From: Suillus spraguei | Taxonomy: Eukaryota > Basidiomycota > Agaricomycetes > Boletales > Suillaceae | Length of the DNA stretch: 64,000 nucleotides | Reading direction: 5' to 3' | NCBI GenBank assembly: GCA_016800925.1 | Contig: JABCPU010000233.1 | Location: forward strand, 1-64,000 | Shown here: one piece after another, positions 54,791 through 64,000 of the stretch | How positions within the stretch are numbered: the stretch's first letter is position 1 | Layout of the letters: every line of letters starts with the position of its first letter | The notes under the pieces: model-generated | What the model was told of the DNA's origin: nothing | Database searches by the model: none | What the model saw: the letters and a program-made list of their open reading frames with translations, nothing else | Made by a program: the position numbers and the translations under genes

Positions 54791-56096
54791 GAGTCACAAG
54801 TGTTTGAGTGAATTTGAGTGAGTACTAGTACCTGGCAGTAATGTCATGTCCCATTCACTGTGTTGACTACTAGCAGAAGAGCGATGGCATTTCAGAGGTG
54901 TACCAGAGCCCGAGTCCTCATACAACATGATACCACTTTTGCAAAGGGAGTGGCATACATAACCAATATCCATATCGGCATCTTCTAACTTTCTCTCGGC
55001 TTCTGTAGCCTCGAACTGATAGAGTACCCCAAGCACAGTGTTCTCCTTGAAAATGCTGTTACAAATGTACATCCCCTATATACTTTTCCCCTATGTCACA
55101 TGATCCTTTCTTGACTTACACATCTCAACATGCTTGTACTATACTTGCCTTCCCTATTAGGATACACATTTAACTTCTCATGTCTCTCCGGTCCGTGCGC
55201 ACATATTGGCTTATTTAAGCATATTGTATTATCATTAGATACTTCACTTTAATCTTACTAGGTTTTACCTGAATCTCTGTTTGCTAAGGTCTCCAACCTT
55301 AGTCATCAGAATCGTCTCTAAGTCTAAGCACTCCTTAGCCTTAGTCTCTATTCTCAATACCTTTGAGATGTGTCTCTTAGGCCAAGTCTTGTTCCTTTGA
55401 ACAATCAACGAACTTCCCAGTAAACTGTTAAGTGCCTTCGCACTGTTGCTGGAGACGCCATTCTAGTTCATAACAAATGCAGCCTGCAAGTTTCTTCTCT
55501 GAAAGACGAATGTCCCATTGTGCTCGCATCGTGTTCAAAACAAGTTGAGCTTTAAGTTCCTCATTACAACTGATATCATTGGAGTTGGTAGATTCCTACA
55601 GAAACATTAGTAATATTAACTAGAAAAATTCATATGAGAAATGGACAAACGTACATCATCACTGTCTTCACAGGCCAACTCCATCGTCATCTGAGTCGAA
55701 ACTTTTGCTGACTCTGTGGTCGCAGAAAATCTGGAAGTTGCGATGCCCAGTGTCAAATCGCGCGACAACACAGGGAATCTGATTGTTCGCAAAGCACCAA
55801 TAGCCCTGGGAGTTATGATTGTCCCAGAGAAGTTTTGTGAGATATGGGCAAGGAGGGAGTATTGCAGATGATAGTAGAATTGATAGGACTGTTTGCAAAT
55901 GGTCTAGCTGTGCTGGAGACCTCAGGACGACAGTGCTCAGGTTGAGGCAAAGTTGACTTCCCAACCAAGTTTGGTAGTGCATATACTGGTGAGTTTTCTG
56001 TAGTACTGGTAGTAGTACTTGATAGTTGGGTGTCCAAATGCAATGTTGAAGACTGTGACAGGTTTGGAGGAATGTCCTTTTGCAAGTCACATTCAA
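54791..56096 (-). pseudogene. Unrecognised multi-exon gene, split by a solo LTR F
   Basis: The upstream exon shows DIPPNLSQSSTLHLDTQLSS (56080-56020) and STARPFANSPINSTIICN. After frame changes it shows MELACEDSDD, ending at an intron GTACGTTTG..TCTGTAG (about 55600-55655). The next exon is ESTNSNDISCNEELKAQLVL, then MRAQWDIRLSEKKLAGC, cut at 55475 by LTR F. It continues at 55051 with FKENTVLGVLYQFEATEAER and YVCHSLCKSGIMLYEDSGSG. I recognise no domain. A host gene or an old transposon gene are both possible. Confidence 0.5.
55057..55475 (+). mobile_element. Solo LTR F (419 bp)
   Basis: TGTTACAAATGTACATCC..CTAGTTCATAACA with TSD AATGC (55052-55056, 55476-55480). Same family as the 5' LTR of gypsy F. 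Confidence 0.92.
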
Positions 56097-56529
56097 ATAT
56101 TATGCTAGGATGGACACTGTTGATTGCCGATACTGGTACTGTGGGTTTTACATACTAAGGTTCAAACTTAGTTGTTTACTGACTGAGAGCGTGTGACCTT
56201 GGATACAAACTCTAGTAGTGACTCACTTCAAAATTGCAACATGCCATGCTAGTAGTTAGTAGTATAAAATGACCTTCGACAATGGTATATAGTATGTGGC
56301 TCGTACTGATACATCCTACATCAAAACAACAGAAAAGATTCAAGTACTACCCCATAAAAGTCCTCCTCTTGCAAGTCATGGATATACTAGTAGTAGTAGT
56401 CCTACAGAAGTAAATGTGCCGGACAACGAAGGAAAATGATTAAATGACAGTGATAGTACCATCAGTGTGACTGAAACAGTGACAACACAAGTGCTAAAAT
56501 ACACATGATCATCAGAGACAATAAATTTG
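56097..56529. other. No gene seen
   Basis: Intergenic between two minus-strand genes; TAGTAGT runs at 56240-56260 and ACTAGTAGTAGTAGT at 56386-56400. Confidence 0.4.
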
Positions 56530-58440
56530 AATGTACAATAGATACTACTCACCCATAGAGGCCCCTTCCCTTTCCTTTCTTGGGCCTAGACTTCTTCACC
56601 TTTGCCTTGGGAACCTTGTTGTCACTAACCTTCGCTTTCTTCACTGTGCATTCAAGTTCAACATCAATTGATAATCCAGTGGAGGGCATGTGTGGCTCGT
56701 CAGATGAGGATAAAGTAGTGGGGTCAGATGAGGACCCAGCTGTTGGATTGGTAGATGAGAGCAAAGTGCCAGAAGTACTAGCGGTAGTGTTAGCCTGAGT
56801 GACTGCTTGATGCGATGACTTGCACTTGTCGTATTTGTGGTGGTGCCAATCCATGTAGCAGCAGTATGCTGTAAGATACACAGCAGTAGAGATCTGGTTC
56901 ACAGCAGCCTCCCACATGGGGTCTCACCTAGGACAAGACTTGCGTGCACTCCAGATTGAAGACTCTTCTAACCCAATCCCCTCCATCAATGATACAACAT
57001 AGTCTTTGAACCTCTCAGCGGCCCCACTCAACATGCGTTCAATGTCATCCATCTTGATCTCAGGGTAGATGGTCTGTAGAATGTCAATTAATATTCAAGT
57101 GCTAGTAGGTACAAAAAATGAATGTACCCCTTCAGCGAACGTCTCTTGGTTCTTGCTGTTGAAGTCAAAATGAATGTCTGTGCCACGCTTGAACATAGTG
57201 TACCAGACCTCGCTCATGTCCATCCAGACATGTGAGTGAATGATAACTGGCCTGTACTTTAGTGACTTCTTGATTCGACGAGGGATGAATTCTTTGTAGT
57301 CAACAGTGGGTCCTGCATGAAGGGTTTTACTTGCAAGGCTATCTTCCTTTGACTGATGCCATTTATCCCATTCTCGCAATGATATCATTAGTGTGTAATC
57401 AGTCTCCCTAGAGCTATTGGTTGTCATTCTCAGCTTCCAAATCATACTATTATCATCTGACGACAGCCTGCATTCCTCTACCCATTTGTTGATGGGTAGA
57501 GGAATCTCTATTTCAGCATCCAACTCATCATCATCTGAGTCCGGCGGATGGACCGCAACTAACAGCTGCAAGTCTGGAATATTTGTGATGTCCTTGTTTT
57601 GCATGCAATGATTGAGATGGAGGGTGACATCAATGAGTTGTTTGTCATAAGGGATGCCATCGGTGAACTTAGCGATAGCCTTGAAGAGATGTGAGCCTGG
57701 TAGTTCGTGGATAGGGAGTGGGGTCATGATTTGAAGTTCTTGTGTATCTTTGAAGTAGTTGAATCTGTTAAGGATATCAGTAGTGTTATGACCTGTATGT
57801 ACATCTAAGTCACTAATATTCACTTCGCTCTGATCCCAAAATCTAATTCCTCTGATATAAAAGCTAAAACTACAGCATACTCTGCAGGTGTGACGTTGGT
57901 GATTACCTTTGATGATGTTGTTAGTGAAATTGCCCAAGTCGCTAATCAATTGAAAGAGGCCTAGAAATGTGTTGGGTTGAGGATTTTGAAGAGCCTCGAG
58001 AATGACTGCACAGTGCCCTAAAAGATGATGGTCAGGAAGAAGTCAGGTTGTAATAGATAAGCGATCTGAGAAATCCTAACCCAGGCTCAAGTCATCACGA
58101 TTGTCTTTAAGGTCAAGTCTTGCTTTTAATACTGCCTTGAGATCTTCAAGCATGTGTTGGTCCAATAATCTGTCTTGTAGGGAAGTGTTGGAAAATTTTG
58201 CTGATTTTTGGACTTGTAGACATAGAGAGGAGGCAAACATAGAGTTGGAGGATGGCAGCCAGTTCAGGCCCAGTGAGGCTTTGGTAGATTCTATGTTCAT
58301 GCCTGAGAGCTTGGAGTATATCTGGGGTAGTTTGGTGAAAGAACCAGCAGGAGACATTGATGATAACAACAAGTGTCAGTCAGCTACTAGTAGGGCAAGT
58401 TGTGCCACCTCCACACTGCCCACTGTTGCAGTTTAGTCAG
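56530..58440 (-). CDS. Unrecognised multi-exon gene downstream of Plavaka
   Basis: Three to four coding blocks on the minus strand. 58372-58076 has FASSLCLQVQKSAKFSNTSL, a charged helical start. The main exon, 57949-57095, has ISDLDVHTGHNTTDILNRFN, HELPGSHLFKAIAKFTDGIP, an acidic PPDSDDDELDAEIEIPLPIN stretch and PVIIHSHVWMDMSEVWYTMF. 57060-56930 has TIYPEIKMDDIERMLSGAAE. The last exon, 56917-56549, has MWEAAVNQISTAVYLTAYCC then YMDWHHHKYDK. A Ser/Thr-rich tail and a basic end (KAKVKKSRPKKGKGRG) that looks like a nuclear localisation signal follow. I know no family. It lies on the same strand just 3' of the Plavaka transposase and may be its second gene or a host gene. Exon joins are approximate, and some exons may be broken. 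Confidence 0.5.
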
Positions 58441-58666
58441 CCAAAACCACGTGCCATATCTATCATAAAGTAGTAATAGGTAGCACTGTACAGCACTACC
58501 TTGTGTCATACATCACTGGATAATAGCAATGTACATGTATGGAGCTCTTTAACATCTGAGTCTAGCACGCAATTTAAAGCTAGTCCCTACTATTCAAGTT
58601 ATATTTGTTGTGATACTGGTAATCAGGAGTGCAACAGGAAGAAAACCAATACTACTAGTACTACTA

Positions 58667-61600
58667 CTATGAGTTTGATATTGTGTAATAAAACTCTTTA
58701 TCAATGTATTTGTTCAAGAAGAAAACACAAGCAGAGTGAGCACTATTTTGCACTGTTAGATGGACATCAGCAACATGACCAAACCAGGGGACAATATGGG
58801 CAAAAGAATGAAGTTGATCCAGTAGGAGGATGTCACCAAAAGGGACCCCTGCTGATTGCATTCACATTTTAAAACATGCATTTGCATAGTGTATTCCAAT
58901 ACACTTCCGCGTTGCTGAGTTACGACATCCAGGCATTGGACGTAAGTGAGAAAATGCCCAGCCCAAGGAACAGTCTTTCCTCGTGGAGGAACCTGTTGCA
59001 TAATAAGGTGCACCTCAACAACAGCATGGCCTGCAAGTTGTTCAGACATCAGGTAGTATACTGATAGTATACAAACTGACAATGAGAAATGTACCTTTAA
59101 GTCCAGTAACTGGCCATTGTTCACCTTCAGTGTCATTGACAGCAAATATAGCAGCATCATAGTGACCATACTTTTTAGTTGTGCTCAGAGGAGATGCATT
59201 GATAGTGAGAGCAGGAGGAGTAGCTGATTGGTTGTAGTATGATGCCTGCTGCACCCATACTTTGAACCAGACCATAAGATCTCTAAATGGTAGAGATGCA
59301 TCGGGTGCTGCACAGCAACGCTCCTCCAGCTTGTGGAAGCTCTGAGATGTGCCATGACCGTGACCTTCCCATTGAACGTAGTCAACAAGTGCTCCCTGTG
59401 AGTCAGGCAAAGGAAAATTTTTGGCGACAACATCATCTGGTATGCGCCATAAGAAAGGATCGAAGTTAAGGTGAATTGCTGTGCTACCAACAACAAATGT
59501 CCAGAGAGGTCTTGTCGCTTTTATGTTTGAAGAGACTTGTTCTGCCTTCTTGAAGAAGTTTGTAACAGGATGTTTCAACCCCCAGAGATGATTGTTAACT
59601 GCAGCCTGTGCATCTACCTCAACAACATCCGCGCCTTCATCATCTGACCCCAAACCATTGTCCATCACTGGAGAACCAGCAGCTTGGGCATGAGACTGAG
59701 ACAGTAGAGCAATGAGTGATGTCGTAGTCTGAAAACTTCAACACTTTTCAATGTGATCGAGGAACCAGCATATCTGAGCATCAACATTGTTGTTGTTGGT
59801 GGAGTCAGTGGGATCCTTGATCAGGGTGATGTGAGCATGCTTGGTGGTATCAGCAGACCACTGCAAGAGGGATCTGACTTGACAAATTCTGGGTACGACA
59901 CTCTGCATTAACTCCAGTTTAGGAATATGCCTGTTGTCGAGAACATTATTTTTGCTCTTGGCGCCTACACATGCCCCACATGCAATGATGTCTTGCTTGT
60001 GGTCATGAAATTCCTAGAGAGCATTGAGAATCTTTTGACAATGTACTTCATCAATCACTGTTGCTTGTGATAAGTACCGAAAATCCATGAGCGCGCAAAC
60101 AGCCATGACAATGCCAGGGGGAGCTGCATCAGCAATGAGGGCAACAATATAATGCTGCAGATCCCGCTGTGCTCTTCCAGTGACTTGCTTAAGGTTGGAA
60201 ATACCATCCTTAAAGTGCTGGAACATCGTGAGCGGTTGTAAAACAGAGAAGCAAAAGTCCAATTTCTCTGCACCAACAGCTTTGAGACACCATTGAACGT
60301 CATGGTCATAGAATGCACAATGCCAGTGGTGCAGAGTCTTGGGAGTTAGAAAGCAAGATGGATCTGTGAGTGGCCAGTCGCACCAGAATGGACAGGCAAA
60401 GCCACTGAGGCAGAAGGGGGCACATGCAGTGAAGTAAGCTTCGACATTTTTGGGATCACATTGAATGCTAGCAAGCTGGTTGAGTGTCGTAATAGCAGTT
60501 CATGGGGTGTGTTGAAAGGCATCTCCAAAATTTTCATACATAGCCATAGTTACTGGTGAGGTTTTCCCCCAACACATGTAAGCATGCACACCTCAGGCAT
60601 ATCAACTATATATGAAGCCAAGGGCATAAAACAATGCCTGAGGTTTCCGACCGGGTCTGACATCATTTGCCCGATGCACGCAGCTTGCTTGAGCAGCTCA
60701 AGAATGATGTCCAGACATTGGTGGACCGAGCAGGCTTTCAGGACACTCTGCAACGCTTCACCAGATGCAAAAACTCAGTGATTGGAAGCAGTGCGGTGAG
60801 AAGGAAAGCATGGGAGGATGCTTTGTTTCAAGTCACCATCTTGATATTGGCAAGGCTAATAAGAAGCGGATGAGCAACACGCCCACCAGTCATATTTGTG
60901 ATGTGGTTTTGTCAGAGGAAAGTATGACACCCAGCAATGTCGCGCCCTCCGGAAGTTGTGACTATGACTGAGGATGAGAGATGCAACTTAAATTGATAAG
61001 GTACATACCTGCATCAACCATGCCGCATCCCCAGTCATCCATTCACTGTGCATTCATACTGTACTTCCATTGTGTTATATACACATGTAGGTGTGAGATC
61101 AATTTCCTTGGAAAAATGTGGTTGGCTAAGAAGTGACTCAATGCATTCCAGTGGATCACACCAGTAAAGATAGACTGGTTGTTTTGTTGCATGAGTCGTC
61201 GAAATGACGTGGTATTGCCACTTCAGAACAGAAGGCAGAAGCTCTGCACAACCACATAGTTCCTTCGCTGTGAAAAAGGAGAGAGGCAATGATTTGATCT
61301 GCCTAGAGATAAGAACTTGTAACAGAAAAACATTCACTGACTCGAGACATACCAGTTCCAGCCCTAGAAATTGATCTATGGCTGCCATACTTAGGGATGA
61401 GCACAAGAGAAACTTTCCAAGCTCCCAGTCCTGAAGGGATGCAAATGGATAGTATAGATTGTCCTTGCGATGATGGGAATATGGATCCATGTGAAATCTA
61501 TCCTGAAAGGTCTGACTGCCCCGATATACCTTTGCAGCACCTTCAAAGTGCTCAACATAAGGCTTCTCCAATACTTGATTACTGCAGGACTCTTCAATAG

Positions 61601-61919
61601 ACCCTGGAAAGTCATCCTCCAAGTTCACCGGCGCAATACCATCATAGTAGATGTTCGAATGATCCTGCCCTTCCACCTCAAAGTCCATCGGGAAATTATC
61701 GTGAACAGGGCTTGGTGTTCTGGTGGTAGCAGTACTAGTAGTAGTCATGTGCTGGCCTGACTGGAGTAAAATTTGTGATGCATTCTGGAGTTCATTGATC
61801 TGTTGTAGACAGGATGTGAGAGGTTGACTGAGGTGTCGCGTAACAGCCAGGGCACTTGGAAATGATTTCAAGCAATTAGGACAGTTTGCCAGCATTTTGG
61901 TTAGTAGACAAAAGCACAT
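58667..61919 (-). pseudogene. Plavaka-type (CACTA superfamily) transposase, decayed
   Basis: Fungal Plavaka elements encode a large DDE transposase with a finger at the start. Here MLANCPNCLKSFPSALAVTR with RHLSQPLTSC gives C-x2-C..H..C (61885-61810). Then come NLYYPFASLQDWELGKFLLC (61470), LKWQYHVISTTHATKQPVYL and DPLECIESLLSQPHFSKEID (61100-61180). PEGATLLGVILSSDKT follows (60950), broken by a frame change before RVAHPLLISLANI. HQCLDIILELLKQAACIGQM and DPVGNLRHCFMPLASYIVDM follow (60700-60590), then WCDWPLTDPSCFL, a long helical middle, and RGKTVPWAGHFLTYVQCLDV. It ends LHSFAHIVPWFGHVADVHLT and FLNKYIDKEFYY (58680-58800). Several stops and frame changes; no clear terminal inverted repeats found. 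Family assignment is from remembered motifs. Confidence 0.75.
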
Positions 61920-62230
61920 GCACGGTGCACAGATGACCCGAACCCACTGGCAAGACTAACAGCACTAGTACTACATAGTAGTAAATTGATTTGATTGAGT
62001 CAGATTGACATGAAAGTCCCAGGGACCAGCACTGTGCAGTATTACATTGCAAGGTGCAAGACTGCCTTTTACGGCCCGTCGGTTACTACTACTAGTATGT
62101 ACTGTACCCACTAGTCTACGGCATTCAGCCTGGATCTTCTGACCTGCTTCAAACATGCAGTTTCTGGTGAGTCAACTGTTGAACATCCAGTTGTTTACTT
62201 TAAGTCCTCTCTCTGTCGGTGTGTACTCCC
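61920..62230. promoter_or_regulatory. Divergent spacer between Plavaka and the DUF6532-like gene
   Basis: About 300 bp between oppositely oriented genes. ACTAGTA palindromes occur at 61963-61970 and 62088-62096. It must hold both promoters if both genes were expressed; no TATA box is obvious. Confidence 0.4.
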
Positions 62231-63913
62231 ATGGGCCGACAGAAAAAGACAACTCAGGTACCAGTTGGCAATGTCAAACCTCCCCATCATTCAGGGCAAG
62301 CTAATACTGGGGCTGGAGGAGCAATTTCTCACTTAAGGAGGGTTGTAAATGCCATCAAGAGTCCAGTCAAAGCACTCAAGCCAAATGCACCAAATGTCGT
62401 TGTTCCTCCTGATGAGATCGAAAATGCAATGGCTCCATCTAACTTGAAGAAGAAGAAAGGCACTCGTCAGAGAAAGCCTGCAGTCACTCCAGTAGTAGTA
62501 AGTGATTCATTTCTGATATAATGACATCACTACTAGTATACTACTAGTAGTTATTGACATTTGAGTTTAAGCAGGAGACCTCATGCCCAACTGCTGCAGG
62601 TCCCACACCTGTTCTGCATGTTGCAAATCACGGAAGGTTCGGTTTGCAAGATTATCCACTTTCCTCGGCATATGTCAGCACAAAGCCATTGCAAACTGAT
62701 CACACAACTCATGGATCACACAATCCTCTTCAGCCTGGCTCAACAAGTCATGTCCAGCTTCCTGCTCGTCCTGTCCAGCCTCCCACTCATCCTGTCCAGC
62801 CTCCTGCTCATCCTCTCAAGCTACTATCAAGCCCTCTGCTTGTCCTGTGGAGTCTCATGCTCTTCCTGTGGAGTCCCGTGCTTGTCCTGTCCAGCACACA
62901 GGCGCCCTTGCTTGTTTTCGTCATTCTCGCTCAAGTTCATTTACTTCCGACCTCAACTTTCATACTAGTGGCCAACAGGAGCCATCAACAATACAGCGAC
63001 CCCTTCCGGGTAGTTCTGCTTCATCTCTCCGCCAAAATGTCTTTGCGGATGTAAGTGATGATGAAAACGAATGGACTCAGATGGATGGAAGATTTCGACA
63101 TGAAGAATCAGGATACTGACCTTGAGGAGAGTCTGGACGTTAACTTCAAGGATGATAATGGCAAGGAGATTCAGGACGCTGACTTCAGGGAAGACAACAG
63201 TGAGGAAGATGCTAATATTGACTTGGAGGAAGATGAAATCAACACTGCCATTGCCGGTGAAGAGCATGAGGATGGGCATGACCTGGGAGATGGGGACTTA
63301 TATGGAACAGTGACAGACCCTATAGACAATAGTAACCCAGAGGATCATATCTACCACCTGGGACAGGCAGAAAAACATGTCAACAACAGGGCACAAAAGC
63401 AAGCTGGCCGCCCACAGGCCAACAGCAAGCAAGCACCCTCACGCGCCAAAGAAGTGGTAAGCACTTATTGGCTCATAGTATAGTCTGTGCTGATTATGAT
63501 ATTTCAGCCTAACATCAACTACGATCTGCTCCAGCATCACTATTCAAAGAACTGTTGGCCACGTTCCCCATCACCTTCATATCTTACTGGTGTCCATGGG
63601 CAGCAAAGTAATCCGCACCCAAAGCCTAAGCGCCCTCGCAAAAATGACCTGTCACCAGCTAATGATGGTTCAGACTGTAATAATGACAATGAATTCGAGT
63701 GCGACTCTGTTATTCAGAGCTGTGCCACCAAGGAAAATAAGAATGCAAAGGGTACCGCCAACCCAACCACACTCAGATTCTTCCCTCCTCTTTGGATCAG
63801 ACTACTTGACTTTGCAAAGGCCAATTTGAGACAGCACCTCGCCATTGTAGTCCCTTTCCCCCAACATGAATTAGCCATTGATGAAGGTGGAGTATGCGGG
63901 GAAATGATTGTGG
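62231..63913 (+). pseudogene. DUF6532-like protein gene, cut by a D LTR
   Basis: The ATG at 62231 (12 nt after an in-frame ATG at 62219) opens MGRQKKTTQVPVGNVKPPHH, a basic N-terminus. Intron 1 is 62498-62574. Exon 2 has a Pro-rich block with repeats (PARPVQPPTHPVQPPAHP), then in a shifted frame PVESHALPVESRACPV. A frame change lies near 62825 and another near 63105. An acidic block of DLEESLDVNFKDDNG-like repeats follows (63115-63260). An intron GTAAGCAC..TTTCAG (63456-63507) leads to PNINYDLLQHHYSKNCWPRS, KPKRPRKNDLSPAND and TTLRFFPPLWIRLLDFAKAN. That last segment resembles the start of DUF6532, a common agaricomycete domain of unknown function. The reading is cut at 63914 by a D-family LTR. 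The domain call is from memory and not certain. Confidence 0.55.
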
Positions 63914-64000
63914 TGTAACGAACATATTGGCGCTGGGCTTAAAACCCCACCTTTTGACACTTGTCTCACGTCTACAGGAGTTACCACTTGTCCAAGGCCA
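63914..64000 (+). mobile_element. Start of a family-D LTR, running off the window
   Basis: TGTAACGAACATATTGGCGC and onward match 42272-42358 and the reverse complement of the end of 45481-47283. Only 87 bp are visible. Confidence 0.88.

Noticed and set aside
61035..61919. KDZ-type transposase
   Set aside because: The finger plus YYPFASLQDWELGKF and DPLECIESLL segments fit the Plavaka pattern; no KDZ motif was seen.

Overview
The window is a transposon-dense stretch of a fungal nuclear genome, most likely an agaricomycete (mushroom-forming basidiomycete). This rests on three things. Gene content: PIF/Harbinger elements with Myb/SANT-like partner genes, a Plavaka-type CACTA transposase, a DUF6532-like protein, a NACHT-NTPase fragment, Tad-type LINEs and chromodomain Ty3 elements. 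Introns: short GT-AG introns of about 48-53 nt. Decay: CpG-to-TpG change in old repeats. The order (perhaps Boletales) is a guess. I see only one intact host gene, an NCS1-type nucleobase/allantoin permease at 4908-7274 (minus).

Layout, left part. 1-2279 is an inverted copy of 8040-10327 (LINE 3' end plus part of a Harbinger partner gene). 2280-7590 is host sequence: a broken NACHT gene and the permease. From 7594 to 37441 runs one PIF/Harbinger element of about 3.7 kb native sequence, inflated to 29.8 kb by nested insertions. Its 64-bp terminal inverted repeats and TTA target-site duplication are still readable. Inside it are a 6.3-kb LINE with a 12-bp TSD; two copies of an orphan LTR family ('C'), each with a solo LTR of family 'A'; and a degenerate chromovirus ('gypsy F', from 20584). 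Gypsy F in turn holds a nearly intact chromovirus ('gypsy A', 21677-29616, TSD CCTTG), another C LTR (TSD ACGA) and a solo LTR 'B' (TSD CCAAC).

Layout, right part. 37445-49331 is a mosaic: a C2H2-finger fragment split by a TA-flanked MITE, LTR-A copies, an intact Tc1/mariner DD34E element (39674-41289), C/D-family LTRs and pieces of a second LINE. 49371-54345 is a second, decayed Harbinger (Myb-like gene and converging transposase) with solo LTRs B and A in it. 54500-63913 is a gene block: two unrecognised multi-exon minus-strand genes (one split by a solo LTR F with TSD AATGC), a decayed Plavaka transposase, and a divergent DUF6532-like gene cut by a D-family LTR that runs off the window end.

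Most interesting: gypsy A carries a complete-looking -1 ribosomal frameshift signal between gag and pol (slippery A AAA AAT, 5-nt spacer, perfect 10-bp stem). It also carries an antisense, intron-containing gene for a cysteine-rich, coiled-coil protein between pol and the 3' LTR. Gypsy F has an unrelated sense-strand accessory ORF in the same slot. The nested insertions give a relative time order: Harbinger first; then LINE, gypsy F and C LTRs; then gypsy A and the solo A/B LTRs. The 1-2279 inverted duplication came after the LINE, or is an assembly product.
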